Origin: Limibacterium fermenti
GTDB lineage: Bacteria; Bacteroidota; Bacteroidia; Bacteroidales; Dysgonomonadaceae
DNA: 64,000 nt
NCBI RefSeq assembly: GCF_041902845.1
Contig: NZ_CP159486.1
Coordinates: 2,604,001 to 2,668,000, forward strand
Direction: 5' to 3'
Part shown: positions 47,728 to 56,628 of the stretch, piece by piece
How positions within the stretch are numbered: position 1 is the first letter of the stretch
Layout of the letters: each line of letters opens with the position of its first letter
Notes under the pieces: generated by a model
What the model was told of the DNA's origin: nothing
Database searches by the model: none
Seen by the model: only the letters and a program-made list of their open reading frames with translations
Position numbers and translations under genes: made by a program

Positions 47728-48708
47728 ATGGAAAAAAAAGATTTACGTATTGTATTTATGGGAACGCCGGAATTTGCGGTTCCCTCATTGAAAGCATTGA
47801 TTGAACACGGCTATAATGTGGTCGGCGTTATCACGATGCCCGACAAACCGGCAGGGCGGGGCTATAAACTGCGCCCTTCGGCGGTAAAAGAATATGCTCT
47901 GTCAAAAGGATTGCACATTCTTCAACCCGACAAACTAAAGAATGAGGTCTTTCTCAACGAACTGAAACGCCTCGAAGCCGATTTGCAAATCGTGGTGGCT
48001 TTCCGGATGCTTCCCGAAGTGGTTTGGAATATGCCCTCGAAAGGGACTTTTAATCTCCATTCGTCTCTATTACCTCAATACCGGGGCGCCGCACCCATCA
48101 ACTGGGCTATCATCAACGGTGAGAAGGAAACCGGTGTGACGACCTTTTTCCTCACGCACGAAATCGATACGGGAAAGATCATTTTTCAAGACCGTACGCC
48201 CATCGAAACAAACGATACGGCCGAAACGCTTCATGACCGCTTAATGGTGATGGGCGCCCACTTGGTACTGAAAACCGTCGATGCCATCCTCGACGATAAC
48301 GTTACGCCTATTCCTCAAAACCGTTTGGTCGGGGATACGCCGGAGTTGAAACCGGCGCCTAAGATCTTTAAAGAGGATTGCCTGATCGATTGGAACAAGC
48401 CGGTAGAAGTTGTCCGCAATTTCATCCGAGGGCTATCGCCCTACCCTGCCGCTTACACGGAGTGGCAAGACGCCGACGGCGACACACACACACTGAAAAT
48501 ATTTGCAGCCGACATCATCGAAAAGGACTCTCCCGGCATCCCGGGAACGATAGACACCGATCATAAAACCTATTTGCATATAGCCGCCGCCGATGGGTAC
48601 ATGAGCGTTACGGACGTGCAATTATCGGGAAGAAAGCGCATGGACATCCGCGGATTCCTGAACGGATTCCACTTCAGTCCCACGACACAATTCGGTTCGT
48701 TTTCGTGA
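47728..48708 (+). CDS. fmt: Methionyl-tRNA formyltransferase
   Basis: Formylates initiator Met-tRNA using 10-formyltetrahydrofolate. The 326-aa protein begins LRIVFMGTPEFAVPSLKALI, has the loop PDKPAGRGYKLRPS, the catalytic region NLHSSLLPQYRGAAPINWAI with Asn and His in the active site, followed by TGVTTFFL and DTGKI. The C-terminal OB domain (DCLIDWNKP and GLSPYPAAYTEW) is complete. The coding sequence ends at the base next to the stop of the convergent DUF3078 gene, with no gap between the two genes. Confidence 0.96.
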   Translation: MEKKDLRIVFMGTPEFAVPSLKALIEHGYNVVGVITMPDKPAGRGYKLRPSAVKEYALSKGLHILQPDKLKNEVFLNELKRLEADLQIVVAFRMLPEVVWNMPSKGTFNLHSSLLPQYRGAAPINWAIINGEKETGVTTFFLTHEIDTGKIIFQDRTPIETNDTAETLHDRLMVMGAHLVLKTVDAILDDNVTPIPQNRLVGDTPELKPAPKIFKEDCLIDWNKPVEVVRNFIRGLSPYPAAYTEWQDADGDTHTLKIFAADIIEKDSPGIPGTIDTDHKTYLHIAAADGYMSVTDVQLSGRKRMDIRGFLNGFHFSPTTQFGSFS

Positions 48709-50265
48709 TTACCATTTGTAGTTCAACCCGAACGTTAAGCTCTGGTTGACCTGCAAATATTTATACTTCTCGTTGGGAGGCACTCCATCGTCAAAACGAA
48801 GATAGAGATAAACGGAGGTAGAGAAATAATTACTCAACTTCATATCGAGCGTATTCTCAAATTCAGCCAACACATTTTCATAACTGGTGAAATACTTGAA
48901 TCGCGAAGTCCAGGTAATATATTGATTGTATTTGAACTTGAAATTGGAAGTAATGGTAGAACCGAGTTCAAGCAAAGAGTTTTTTCCTTCGGGGATACCA
49001 TATCGGGCAATATCGACCTTGTCATTCGCAATTAACTTGTAATTGACGGATATAGGAGCAAGGTCAATGGTCAAATTCAACTGACGATGCCTTACCGACT
49101 GGAACGATTTATTCAGTTCGTATCTCATACCGATACCGGCATTTACATATAAAGGAGCTAATAATGCCGAAATCAAATCATTCTTATTTACCGGATAGTT
49201 ATTAAACAACTGCGATTTGATTTCCGTATTCATCGAATAAGACCATTTTTTCAAAAATGCATCGATACCTAAGTTCCCATAATAGCGAATCATGTCATCG
49301 CCTATCCGATAATTTCGCAAGGTGTCGTCGGGAGCGGTGGAAAGCGACAACCGCCATTCAAGGGAATTATTGAATTTAACTTTATCTTTAGCATAATCAG
49401 CCTTCAAAATATGTTTATTGAAGATATTGACATAATTCGTTCCGCCCTTATACCAGTTTTCCGAAAAGAAATACTGGGAGAACTGCAACGAGTGATCACC
49501 CGAAAAAACCCAATACTTACGACCGATCTGTACGCCCTCTATATTCGGAGCATCCAACGAAAAAGTGGACTGAGGTTTAATTAGTTCCCGCAAGGGATTG
49601 AAAGACTCCTTCACTTCCGCATCCCTTATTATCGGCGGGATCGAATCGAAATAAGCCACTGAATACTTCATCTGGTCGGGATGATCGATATAATATTGCC
49701 GTCTGACACTTTTCACAAAATCAAGGTGTCGTAATTGGGGCGCAAACGTTTTTTCCTGAGGAATAAGAAATCCGAGGGAGGCGGTATCTTTAGGCGGATA
49801 AAACGATAAATCCCGCGGCAACATTTCGCCGGTAAATATCATCGGCAAGAACAACGGATCATAAAAGAGCGTATCTCGGAAGGTGAGTCCGCGCATCGAT
49901 TCGGAGTTATACAATACCGGAGGCAAGAGTAACGTTCCGTTGGGTTTACGCGAATAGACGGAATCTAACGGATTGACAGGGGGAAGATAGATAACCGGCC
50001 TCGTCTTTGTCTTTTGCACCTCGAAGCGATTCGTATCTATCGGTTGGAAAATGGCTTGCGGAACAACCGTAGGGGGATCGGGGGTATCCTGATTAACAGA
50101 TCGTTTGACCTGGTTGCGGATATCGGTGATATCTCTAAAAAGATCCAAACTGTCAGACAAGTTTGTCGCGCCCTGATATGAATGACCATATAAGGGAAGC
50201 ATTCCCACTCCACCGCCTATATAGGAAATGGCAAAAAAAATGAAAAACAAAACGGATTGTCTCAT
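48709..50265 (-). CDS. DUF3078-type outer-membrane beta-barrel protein
   Basis: The 518-aa protein begins with a hydrophobic signal peptide (VLFFIFFAISYIGGGVGM). Residues about 60-240 form a Pro-rich periplasmic part. From about 255 it has alternating amphipathic strands with the SQYFFSENWYKGGTN motif characteristic of the Bacteroidota DUF3078 family, and it ends in LTFGLNYKW with a terminal aromatic residue, as needed for barrel insertion. The function of the family is not known. It is monocistronic and convergent with fmt, sharing no intergenic base. Confidence 0.82.
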   Translation of the reverse strand: MRQSVLFFIFFAISYIGGGVGMLPLYGHSYQGATNLSDSLDLFRDITDIRNQVKRSVNQDTPDPPTVVPQAIFQPIDTNRFEVQKTKTRPVIYLPPVNPLDSVYSRKPNGTLLLPPVLYNSESMRGLTFRDTLFYDPLFLPMIFTGEMLPRDLSFYPPKDTASLGFLIPQEKTFAPQLRHLDFVKSVRRQYYIDHPDQMKYSVAYFDSIPPIIRDAEVKESFNPLRELIKPQSTFSLDAPNIEGVQIGRKYWVFSGDHSLQFSQYFFSENWYKGGTNYVNIFNKHILKADYAKDKVKFNNSLEWRLSLSTAPDDTLRNYRIGDDMIRYYGNLGIDAFLKKWSYSMNTEIKSQLFNNYPVNKNDLISALLAPLYVNAGIGMRYELNKSFQSVRHRQLNLTIDLAPISVNYKLIANDKVDIARYGIPEGKNSLLELGSTITSNFKFKYNQYITWTSRFKYFTSYENVLAEFENTLDMKLSNYFSTSVYLYLRFDDGVPPNEKYKYLQVNQSLTFGLNYKW

Positions 50266-50357
50266 AATCTTTCAGTTGATATTCATTTTATACATTTTGG
50301 ATACAAAGGTATAAAAAAACTTTCACTTTAAATATCCGGTTTTGCAAACGTAGCCTA
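50266..50357. other. Start of the 324-bp gap before the NfeD gene
   Basis: Upstream region of the DUF3078 gene. A TTTG-rich stretch is present, but I see no clean -33/-7 pair on the minus strand. Confidence 0.35.
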
Positions 50358-50479
50358 TTTTTGCGCCTTTAAACTTTCCTTTCTTTCAAGTAGCCCGCTA
50401 TTTGAGGCGAAACGAAAGCCCAAATCCATCAAAAAATGACTAAAAAACGCCGCATAAAAAAATTCAAAACAGATTCTAA
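50358..50479. repeat. Dispersed palindromic intergenic repeat, copy B
   Basis: About 91% identical to 28953-29075 and in the same orientation. The core AAGTAGCCCGCTATTTGA is kept. The outer arm pairing is weaker than in copy A because of two substitutions (GAAAGCCCAAA). Confidence 0.85.
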
Positions 50480-50520
50480 TATATTTAAATAAAATGCAGC
50501 CGTAATCCAAAATATTTCAC

Positions 50521-50528
50521 TACTTTTG
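50521..50528 (+). promoter_or_regulatory. -7 element for the NfeD-flotillin unit
   Basis: TACTTTTG matches TAnnTTTG, 61 bp before the ATG at 50590. A convincing -33 is not visible. Confidence 0.5.
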
Positions 50529-50589
50529 CAGATATCATTTTATTGTTAATTATTAATTGATTAGTATTCATTTTATAACTTAATACGAT

Positions 50590-51168
50590 ATGCAAGAGTG
50601 GTGGTTAATGCTGGATTCTTTCATGAAAATAATATGGAGCATCGCTATTTTTTCATCGGCCATATTTATTATTCAGGCAATCTTAACGTTTATCGGAATG
50701 GACTCCGGAGCCGATTTTTCAGGTGATCTAGACGTTGATACTTCAAGCGATATAGATACGCCTTTTCAATTATTCACTTTCCGAAATCTGATTAATTTCC
50801 TCTTGGGATTCAGTTGGACGGTTATCGGATTGGAGTCTTCGGGGCTTTCTACGGCCGGAACGATCGTTTTAGCGGTTATCGTCGGGATATTATTGGTCAT
50901 AGCAGTTATGCTTCTTTTCGTATGGCTGAACTCGTTTCAACAGTCCGGAACCATAACCATTTCGAAGACGATCGGCTGCAAAGGGAACGTTTACCTTACC
51001 ATTCCGGGAGAACGAAAGGGTTTGGGATTAGTACAGATTACCGTACAAGGCGCCGTACGCGAATATAGCGCGCAAACCGACGGCCCCACGCTATCCAATG
51101 GGGCGCCAATCCGCGTAATGGATGTCCTTTCCTCGAATATTCTTTTAGTGGAACCTACTGATAATTGA
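50590..51168 (+). CDS. NfeD/YuaF-like membrane protein with OB fold
   Basis: The 192-aa protein has three hydrophobic helices (IIWSIAIFSSAIFIIQAILTF in part, NLINFLLGFSWTVIG, and TIVLAVIVGILLVIAVMLLFVW in part) followed by a C-terminal beta domain of about 65 residues (GCKGNVYLTIPGERKGLGLV, then VLSSNILLVEP) that looks like the NfeD OB fold. NfeD-type proteins are regularly encoded next to flotillins and work with them in membrane microdomains. The flotillin gene follows 49 bp downstream, which supports the assignment. Confidence 0.8.
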   Translation: MQEWWLMLDSFMKIIWSIAIFSSAIFIIQAILTFIGMDSGADFSGDLDVDTSSDIDTPFQLFTFRNLINFLLGFSWTVIGLESSGLSTAGTIVLAVIVGILLVIAVMLLFVWLNSFQQSGTITISKTIGCKGNVYLTIPGERKGLGLVQITVQGAVREYSAQTDGPTLSNGAPIRVMDVLSSNILLVEPTDN

Positions 51169-51217
51169 TAACTCATAATTCATAATTCATAACTCATAAT
51201 TCATAACTCTATACAAA
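51169..51217. repeat. Simple repeat AACTCATAATTCAT
   Basis: About three overlapping copies of AACTCATAATTCAT fill the gap between the NfeD and flotillin genes and include the likely ribosome-binding region of the latter. Copy-number changes could alter spacing. Confidence 0.75.
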
Positions 51218-52651
51218 ATGTATTCACCTCTGATTATTGTCATCTTTGCAGTGGTACTTATTGTTACATTCGCTGCCATATTATCTCGTTATAAACGTTG
51301 TCCGTCCGACAAGATACTCGTCGTCTACGGGAAAACAGGAAAAAATTCCGAAGGAGGCACGAGTTCGGCACGTTGCATCCATGGTGGAGCGGCGTTTATA
51401 TGGCCGGTCTTCCAAAGTTATGCTTTCCTCGATTTGACTCCCATATCGATTGAATGCAATCTGACGAATGCCTTGAGTAAACAAAACATACGGGTGGACG
51501 TTCCCTGCCGTTTCACCGTCGGTATTTCCACCGATCCCGAAAGCATGACGAATGCGGCGGAACGATTATTGGGACAAAATACCGCCAGCATTCAAAATAT
51601 CGCTACCGATATCCTTTTCGGACAATTACGTCTGGTGATTGCCACAATGGATATTGAAGAGATCAATGCCGATCGCGATAAGTTCCTTGCCAACGTAAGC
51701 GCCAATGTGGAAGCAGAATTACGGAAGATAGGATTGAAGTTAATCAACGTGAATGTTACCGATATCCGAGACGAATCGGGCTACATCGAAGCACTGGGAA
51801 AAGAAGCGGCGGCAAAAGCCATCAACGAAGCCAAGAAGAGCGTTGCCGAACAAAACAGGTACGGCGAAATCGGCAAGGCCGAGGCCGACAGAGACAAAGA
51901 CATCCGCATAGCCGAGACTGTGCGCGACACGCGCATCCGCACTTCGCAAGCCAATGCGCTGGCAGTGGAGGGCGAAAACAATGCCAAGATAGCCATTGCC
52001 AATTCGGATGCCACACGCCGTGAAAAAGAAGCGGAAGCTGGCCGTAAGGCGGTCGCAGCCGAAAAAGTGCAGGCTGCGAAAGCGTTGGAAGAAGCCTATC
52101 AATCGGAACGAGATGCAGAAGTGGCACGCGCCGATCGTGAGAAAGCAACTCAAAATGCGAATGTGGTCGTTCCGGCACAAATAGATAAGGAAAAAGCTAT
52201 TATCGACGCGGAAGCCGATGCCGAACGCATCCGCCGTTTGGCCAAAGGAGAAGCCGATGCGATCTTCGCTAAAATGGATGCGGAAGCTCGCGGTACATTG
52301 GAGATTCTTACCAAACAAGCTACCGGTTACGACCAATTGGTAAAAGCGGCGAATAACGATCCTCAATTGGCGGCCTTACTTTTAATAACGGATAAATTAC
52401 CGGAACTGGTCGGCAAACAAGTAGAAGCGATCAAAAATCTGAAGATCGATAAAATTACGGTTTGGGACAGCGGCGCCAATCCGAACGGCGGGAACTCAAC
52501 GTCGAATTTCATCTCCAACCTCATGAAGTCGGTACCTCCGCTGGAGGAATTGTTCAATCAGGCCGGACTAAGCCTTCCGTCTTATTTAAAAGGAGAAGAT
52601 AAGAGCCCGGAAATAACCGATACTCCTTCGGTAGAGGTGAAAGAAGAATGA
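51218..52651 (+). CDS. Flotillin-family SPFH protein (YqiK/FloT type)
   Basis: Scaffold of membrane microdomains. The 477-aa protein has a short N-terminal membrane hairpin (LIIVIFAVVLIVTFAAIL), an SPFH/band-7 domain (about 35-210, with SDKILVVYGKTG and CRFTVGISTDPESM) and a long Ala/Glu-rich coiled coil (about 210-400) with repeated EA motifs, typical of flotillins. The C-terminal 70 residues are less ordered. With the NfeD gene before it and a lipocalin after it (7 bp gap) it forms a membrane-related operon; NfeD-flotillin pairing is known, the lipocalin addition is less usual. Confidence 0.92.
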   Translation: MYSPLIIVIFAVVLIVTFAAILSRYKRCPSDKILVVYGKTGKNSEGGTSSARCIHGGAAFIWPVFQSYAFLDLTPISIECNLTNALSKQNIRVDVPCRFTVGISTDPESMTNAAERLLGQNTASIQNIATDILFGQLRLVIATMDIEEINADRDKFLANVSANVEAELRKIGLKLINVNVTDIRDESGYIEALGKEAAAKAINEAKKSVAEQNRYGEIGKAEADRDKDIRIAETVRDTRIRTSQANALAVEGENNAKIAIANSDATRREKEAEAGRKAVAAEKVQAAKALEEAYQSERDAEVARADREKATQNANVVVPAQIDKEKAIIDAEADAERIRRLAKGEADAIFAKMDAEARGTLEILTKQATGYDQLVKAANNDPQLAALLLITDKLPELVGKQVEAIKNLKIDKITVWDSGANPNGGNSTSNFISNLMKSVPPLEELFNQAGLSLPSYLKGEDKSPEITDTPSVEVKEE

Positions 52652-52658
52652 AAATCTC

Positions 52659-53201
52659 ATGAATAAAAAACAAATAGCCCTTATAGCAGCAGGGACATTG
52701 GTCGCGGGAACGCTGATTTGGATGAACTCCCGTACATATGCCCCTCAAGGTGCCGTCCCCATTTCCCCATTTAATCCCGACAAATACCTTGGCAAATGGT
52801 ACGAAATAGCACGCACGGACGTCCGATTTGAAAAGGATATGATTAAAACTTCCGCCGAGTATTCCATGAATGCCGACGGAAGCATTAAAGTCATCAATCG
52901 CGGTTATCACTCCATAAAGAAACAATGGTCACGTGCCGAAGGAAAAGCCAAATTCAGAAAATCGCCCGATGTGGCCGCTCTGAAGGTCTCTTTTTTCGGG
53001 CCCTTCTACGGGGGCTACAACGTAGTTGCGCTCGATGAGAACTACCAGTATGCCTTAATCATCGGTCGATCTCCCGAATACTTGTGGATCCTTTCGCGCC
53101 AAACCGTTATTCCCGAAGATATAAAAGAAACTTATCTGCAAAAAGCGGCATCCTTGGGTGTCGATATCGACAAACTCGTATGGCCACAACATTCCCGATA
53201 A
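52659..53201 (+). CDS. Lipocalin family protein (Blc-like)
   Basis: The 180-aa protein has an N-terminal hydrophobic anchor (IALIAAGTLVAGTLIWM), then the lipocalin signature GKWYEIARTDVRFEKD (GxW motif) and the later YNVVALDENYQYALIIGRS strands with the closing SPEYLWILSRQ. Bacterial lipocalins bind lysophospholipids or fatty acids. Unlike E. coli Blc it has no lipobox cysteine, so it is probably tethered by the N-terminal segment. Its gene starts 7 bp after the flotillin gene, suggesting a shared role in membrane lipid handling. Confidence 0.9.
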   Translation: MNKKQIALIAAGTLVAGTLIWMNSRTYAPQGAVPISPFNPDKYLGKWYEIARTDVRFEKDMIKTSAEYSMNADGSIKVINRGYHSIKKQWSRAEGKAKFRKSPDVAALKVSFFGPFYGGYNVVALDENYQYALIIGRSPEYLWILSRQTVIPEDIKETYLQKAASLGVDIDKLVWPQHSR

Positions 53202-53278
53202 TAAAATAATAGGGACCTTCGCATATCATTAAAGGAATCAAAAGCAGACTATTCATTGTTTTTTTAATGTAAGCAATC

Positions 53279-55936
53279 ATGAAAAAAGTACTTTTATTTT
53301 TTTGCTTGTGCCTCTTCTTTACAGGCGCCGCAGCAATAGCTCAGGAAAGTACGGAAGAAGCCGATTCTGTGAGCGTGCGCTTTATGGAGCAACTTTACGT
53401 TTTTCCCCAGGAAAAAATATATCTGCAAACCGATAAATCGGATTATCTTTCCGGGGAACAAATCCGGTTTCGGGCGCATTTGGTGAATGCCGCCGATCAC
53501 AAACCGGTATATATAAGCCGCTATGTGTATGTAGAAATCATTAACCCGGCGGACGATGTGGTAAAACGGGTCAAAATACGCCCCGACAGCACCGGTTCGT
53601 ATCACGGTTATCTCAATCTTGCGGACGATTTGCCCGAAGGCGCCTACACGCTGAGGGCTTACACGAAATATATGCGGAATCAGGGGGAGGACTATTTCTT
53701 CCGGAAAACGGTACGGATACTCAATCCTTTTTCCCTGCAATTGGGAACCGTTCCTTCTTTCGTTGTAGGAAAAAACAATGTACAGGCATCGTTCCGCTTC
53801 GTAGATGTGCAGAAGGGCGATACCGTGGCACCCGAAATCGTCTCCTGGAAACTTAAAGGGAAACCGGTAAAGACAGTGAATCCTACGGGAAAGACGAATT
53901 TCCAATGGAAATTTCAGTTGCCGGAAAAAGAAAAGAACCGATCGATGCTGATAAGCCTTGTCTATAAAAACCGTAAATACAACCGGTATTACACCCTTCC
54001 CTATGCAGCGGACGATTTCGAGGTGGCGTTCTTCCCCGAAGGCGGATATATGGTGCCGGCCAAAACCTGCCAGGTGGCGTTTAAATCACTGAACACTTCG
54101 GGATTGGGAGAAGATATTTCGGGCAACCTATATAATTCGAAGGGAGAAGAAATCGTCGCTTTCGAAAGTTTACATTTAGGGATGGGATTTTTCAATTTTG
54201 TCCCTGCCGCCAACGAAACCTACTACGCCGTTTGCAGGAATACACAGGGGGTCGATAAGCGATTCGCCCTACCGGCGGTACAACCTGGGGCAAAGGCCCT
54301 TTCCGCCCGTTTCGTAGGGGCGAAACTCATCGTTGCCCTGCAATCCGAAGCGAAAGTACAAGAACCTTTTTCATTGCTCATTCATCAGAGAGGGCAAGTA
54401 CTGTATCACGCTCCCTGGAATCCGGCGACGGAAGTCTATACCTTTCCGGCCACATTTTTTCCATCGGGTGTGATCAGCATTCTGCTGCTCGATGCGCGAA
54501 AGCAAATCATAAGCGAACGGATGGTCTTCACCCTGAACGAAACGGATTTCCCGGCCATCCACACATCACTCTCCAAACCGTCTTACACCACCCGAGACCA
54601 TATACTACTCAAACTGAATGCAGAGAATGCCGATTCTGTTTTTTCGGCCGGAAGTATCGCCGTCTCGGTGACGGATAATCATACGGTAGCCCTCGATACG
54701 ACAATCGATATCGTTTCGACGTTGCTCTTATCTTCCGACCTGAAAGGATATATCGAATCCCCGGCCTCTTACTTCCGGGGAAACAAAATGAATAAATACG
54801 CGTTGGATGCGCTGATGATGACCCAAGGATGGCGAAGATACGACATCCCGGCTGTGTTACGAGGCGACATTCAGACACCCGATGCGTTCGCACCGGAGGT
54901 CTCCCAGCAGATATCGGGAAAAGCAGACGGCCTATTCCGCTCCTTAAAAGAAGGACATATCAGTTTGCTTGCCTCTTTGGATTCTTTAGTCACGACGGAA
55001 ATGACCCAAACCGATGACAAGGGCCGGTTTACATTCAATGTGGAATTTCCCGAAGGCACGGCCTTTACCATCCAATCATTGAGCAAGAAAGGGAACAAGA
55101 ACAATCTCATTGAAGTAGAACGCGAAAGCTTTCCCGAAAGCGCGTATGCAGGGCTACCGGAAAGGCTTGATTTCGCCAACGGACCGACGGACAATGAAAA
55201 AGCTTATCTGGAGAAAGCGAATGAAGCATATATTCAAAAATATGGTATCCGCACCATCGATCTGGAAGAAATAACGGTCACCGGGCATAAACCGGGAAAA
55301 TACGAAGAATCCGTTTATTATTCCGCTTTATCGGCTACCGGCCTACGCACAGCGGAAGATATCGAGAAGATGGCCGTAAGCAGCTTAAAATCGCTCTTAT
55401 ATACGCAACCGGGGATCGTTGTGAGAAGTGACAAAATAACAACCTCCACCTCTCAAACACCCGTCGCTTTTATTATCGATAATATTACCTATGAAGACTT
55501 TTTTGACCGCTTGGACGATATCGATGTCAGTAGCATTGATAACCTGTTCGTCGTAAAAGATAATTCTTTCCTGCCGGGATATTTTCCCAACACGAACGGA
55601 GCGATTGTCATTACCACCAAAATGGGATATGAACCCAAACCGAGGAAATCGCTGAATATCGAACAGATCATTCCCTTAGGATATCAACAAGCCGCTGAAT
55701 TTTATTCTCCCGTCTATGAAACGCCGGAACAAAAGAACGCGTCCGCTCCCGATCTGCGAACAACAATCTATTGGAAACCAAATGTCCGCTTTTCGGAAGA
55801 CGGCGAAGCAACCGTAGACTTCTACTCGGCCGACAGCGCAACCACTTACACGGTAACCGGCGAAGGTGTAAGCGGTTCAGGAAAGATGATTCGTTTCTCT
55901 TCCGAAATCCAGGTGAAGGGAAAGGATGAGCCGTAA
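53279..55936 (+). CDS. Large exported protein with MG2-like and TonB-plug domains
   Basis: This 885-aa protein has a signal peptide (VLLFFCLCLFFTGAAAIAQ). Next comes a macroglobulin-like MG2 domain at about 45-145 (EKIYLQTDKSDYLSGEQIRF and AYTLRAYTKYMRNQGEDYFF), several beta-sandwich domains up to about 640, and a TonB-receptor plug-like domain near 690-790 (AEDIEKMAVSSLKSLLYTQP and NTNGAIVITTK). No 22-strand barrel follows. This domain order occurs in Bacteroidota proteins of unknown function; they are thought to act at the outer membrane or periplasm. The gene is 77 bp after the lipocalin gene and ends 15 bp before the stop of convergent engB. Confidence 0.8.
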   Translation: MKKVLLFFCLCLFFTGAAAIAQESTEEADSVSVRFMEQLYVFPQEKIYLQTDKSDYLSGEQIRFRAHLVNAADHKPVYISRYVYVEIINPADDVVKRVKIRPDSTGSYHGYLNLADDLPEGAYTLRAYTKYMRNQGEDYFFRKTVRILNPFSLQLGTVPSFVVGKNNVQASFRFVDVQKGDTVAPEIVSWKLKGKPVKTVNPTGKTNFQWKFQLPEKEKNRSMLISLVYKNRKYNRYYTLPYAADDFEVAFFPEGGYMVPAKTCQVAFKSLNTSGLGEDISGNLYNSKGEEIVAFESLHLGMGFFNFVPAANETYYAVCRNTQGVDKRFALPAVQPGAKALSARFVGAKLIVALQSEAKVQEPFSLLIHQRGQVLYHAPWNPATEVYTFPATFFPSGVISILLLDARKQIISERMVFTLNETDFPAIHTSLSKPSYTTRDHILLKLNAENADSVFSAGSIAVSVTDNHTVALDTTIDIVSTLLLSSDLKGYIESPASYFRGNKMNKYALDALMMTQGWRRYDIPAVLRGDIQTPDAFAPEVSQQISGKADGLFRSLKEGHISLLASLDSLVTTEMTQTDDKGRFTFNVEFPEGTAFTIQSLSKKGNKNNLIEVERESFPESAYAGLPERLDFANGPTDNEKAYLEKANEAYIQKYGIRTIDLEEITVTGHKPGKYEESVYYSALSATGLRTAEDIEKMAVSSLKSLLYTQPGIVVRSDKITTSTSQTPVAFIIDNITYEDFFDRLDDIDVSSIDNLFVVKDNSFLPGYFPNTNGAIVITTKMGYEPKPRKSLNIEQIIPLGYQQAAEFYSPVYETPEQKNASAPDLRTTIYWKPNVRFSEDGEATVDFYSADSATTYTVTGEGVSGSGKMIRFSSEIQVKGKDEP

Positions 55937-55951
55937 TTCGGATACTCCCGC

Positions 55952-56578
55952 CTATCGGGCGAAACCTTTACTTTTTTGCAAGCTACGGTTGATATCTTCG
56001 ATATAATCGAGTATTTCCTCCCGACCCGTTCCTTCCTCCGAAGAAGTGACGAAAACAGGCGGCAATTCCTCCCACGTTTCATGCAAGGTCTCTTTATAGG
56101 CATCGATATTCATTTGAAGCCGACCGGTTCCCAGTTTATCTGCCTTTGTAAAGACAATCGAGAAGGGAATGCCCTGCTCGCCCAACCACTCAATAAACTC
56201 CAAATCGATCTTTTGCGGTTCATGCCGAGAGTCGATGAGGACAAAAAGCGAGGTCATGGCTTCCCGCTCTAAGATATATCCCTCAATGATCTCCCGCAAT
56301 TTCTCGCGGCTTTCTTTTCCTCTACGGGCATATCCATATCCCGGAAGGTCCACCAGATACCATTCGTCATTCACAACAAAATGATTGATGAGAACGGTCT
56401 TCCCCGGTTTGGCCGACGTCAGGGCCAAGCCTTTTCGGTTCGTCAACATATTAATAAGCGACGACTTCCCGACATTCGAACGCCCGATAAACGCATACTC
56501 CGGCTTCCCGTGTTGGGGGCATTTATGGAAATCGGTATTACTTATTACAAACTCAGCACTTTTAATGATCATATTCAT
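55952..56578 (-). CDS. engB: Ribosome biogenesis GTPase EngB (YsxC/YihA)
   Basis: Essential small GTPase of 50S ribosome assembly. The 208-aa protein shows the G1 motif GRSNVGKSSL, G3 in DLPGYGYARRG, and G4 TKADK. The length is normal. The ATG at 56578 is the first of two possible starts, the second being two codons later (MIIKSAEF), and both give a normal N-terminus. It is the last gene of the leftward HAD - symporter - engB group, 50 bp after the symporter. Confidence 0.95.
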   Translation of the reverse strand: MNMIIKSAEFVISNTDFHKCPQHGKPEYAFIGRSNVGKSSLINMLTNRKGLALTSAKPGKTVLINHFVVNDEWYLVDLPGYGYARRGKESREKLREIIEGYILEREAMTSLFVLIDSRHEPQKIDLEFIEWLGEQGIPFSIVFTKADKLGTGRLQMNIDAYKETLHETWEELPPVFVTSSEEGTGREEILDYIEDINRSLQKSKGFAR

Positions 56579-56628
56579 TCACTTATCAATCTCATTCAAT
56601 CTACATCAATCTCTTACGGCGTAAGCCA

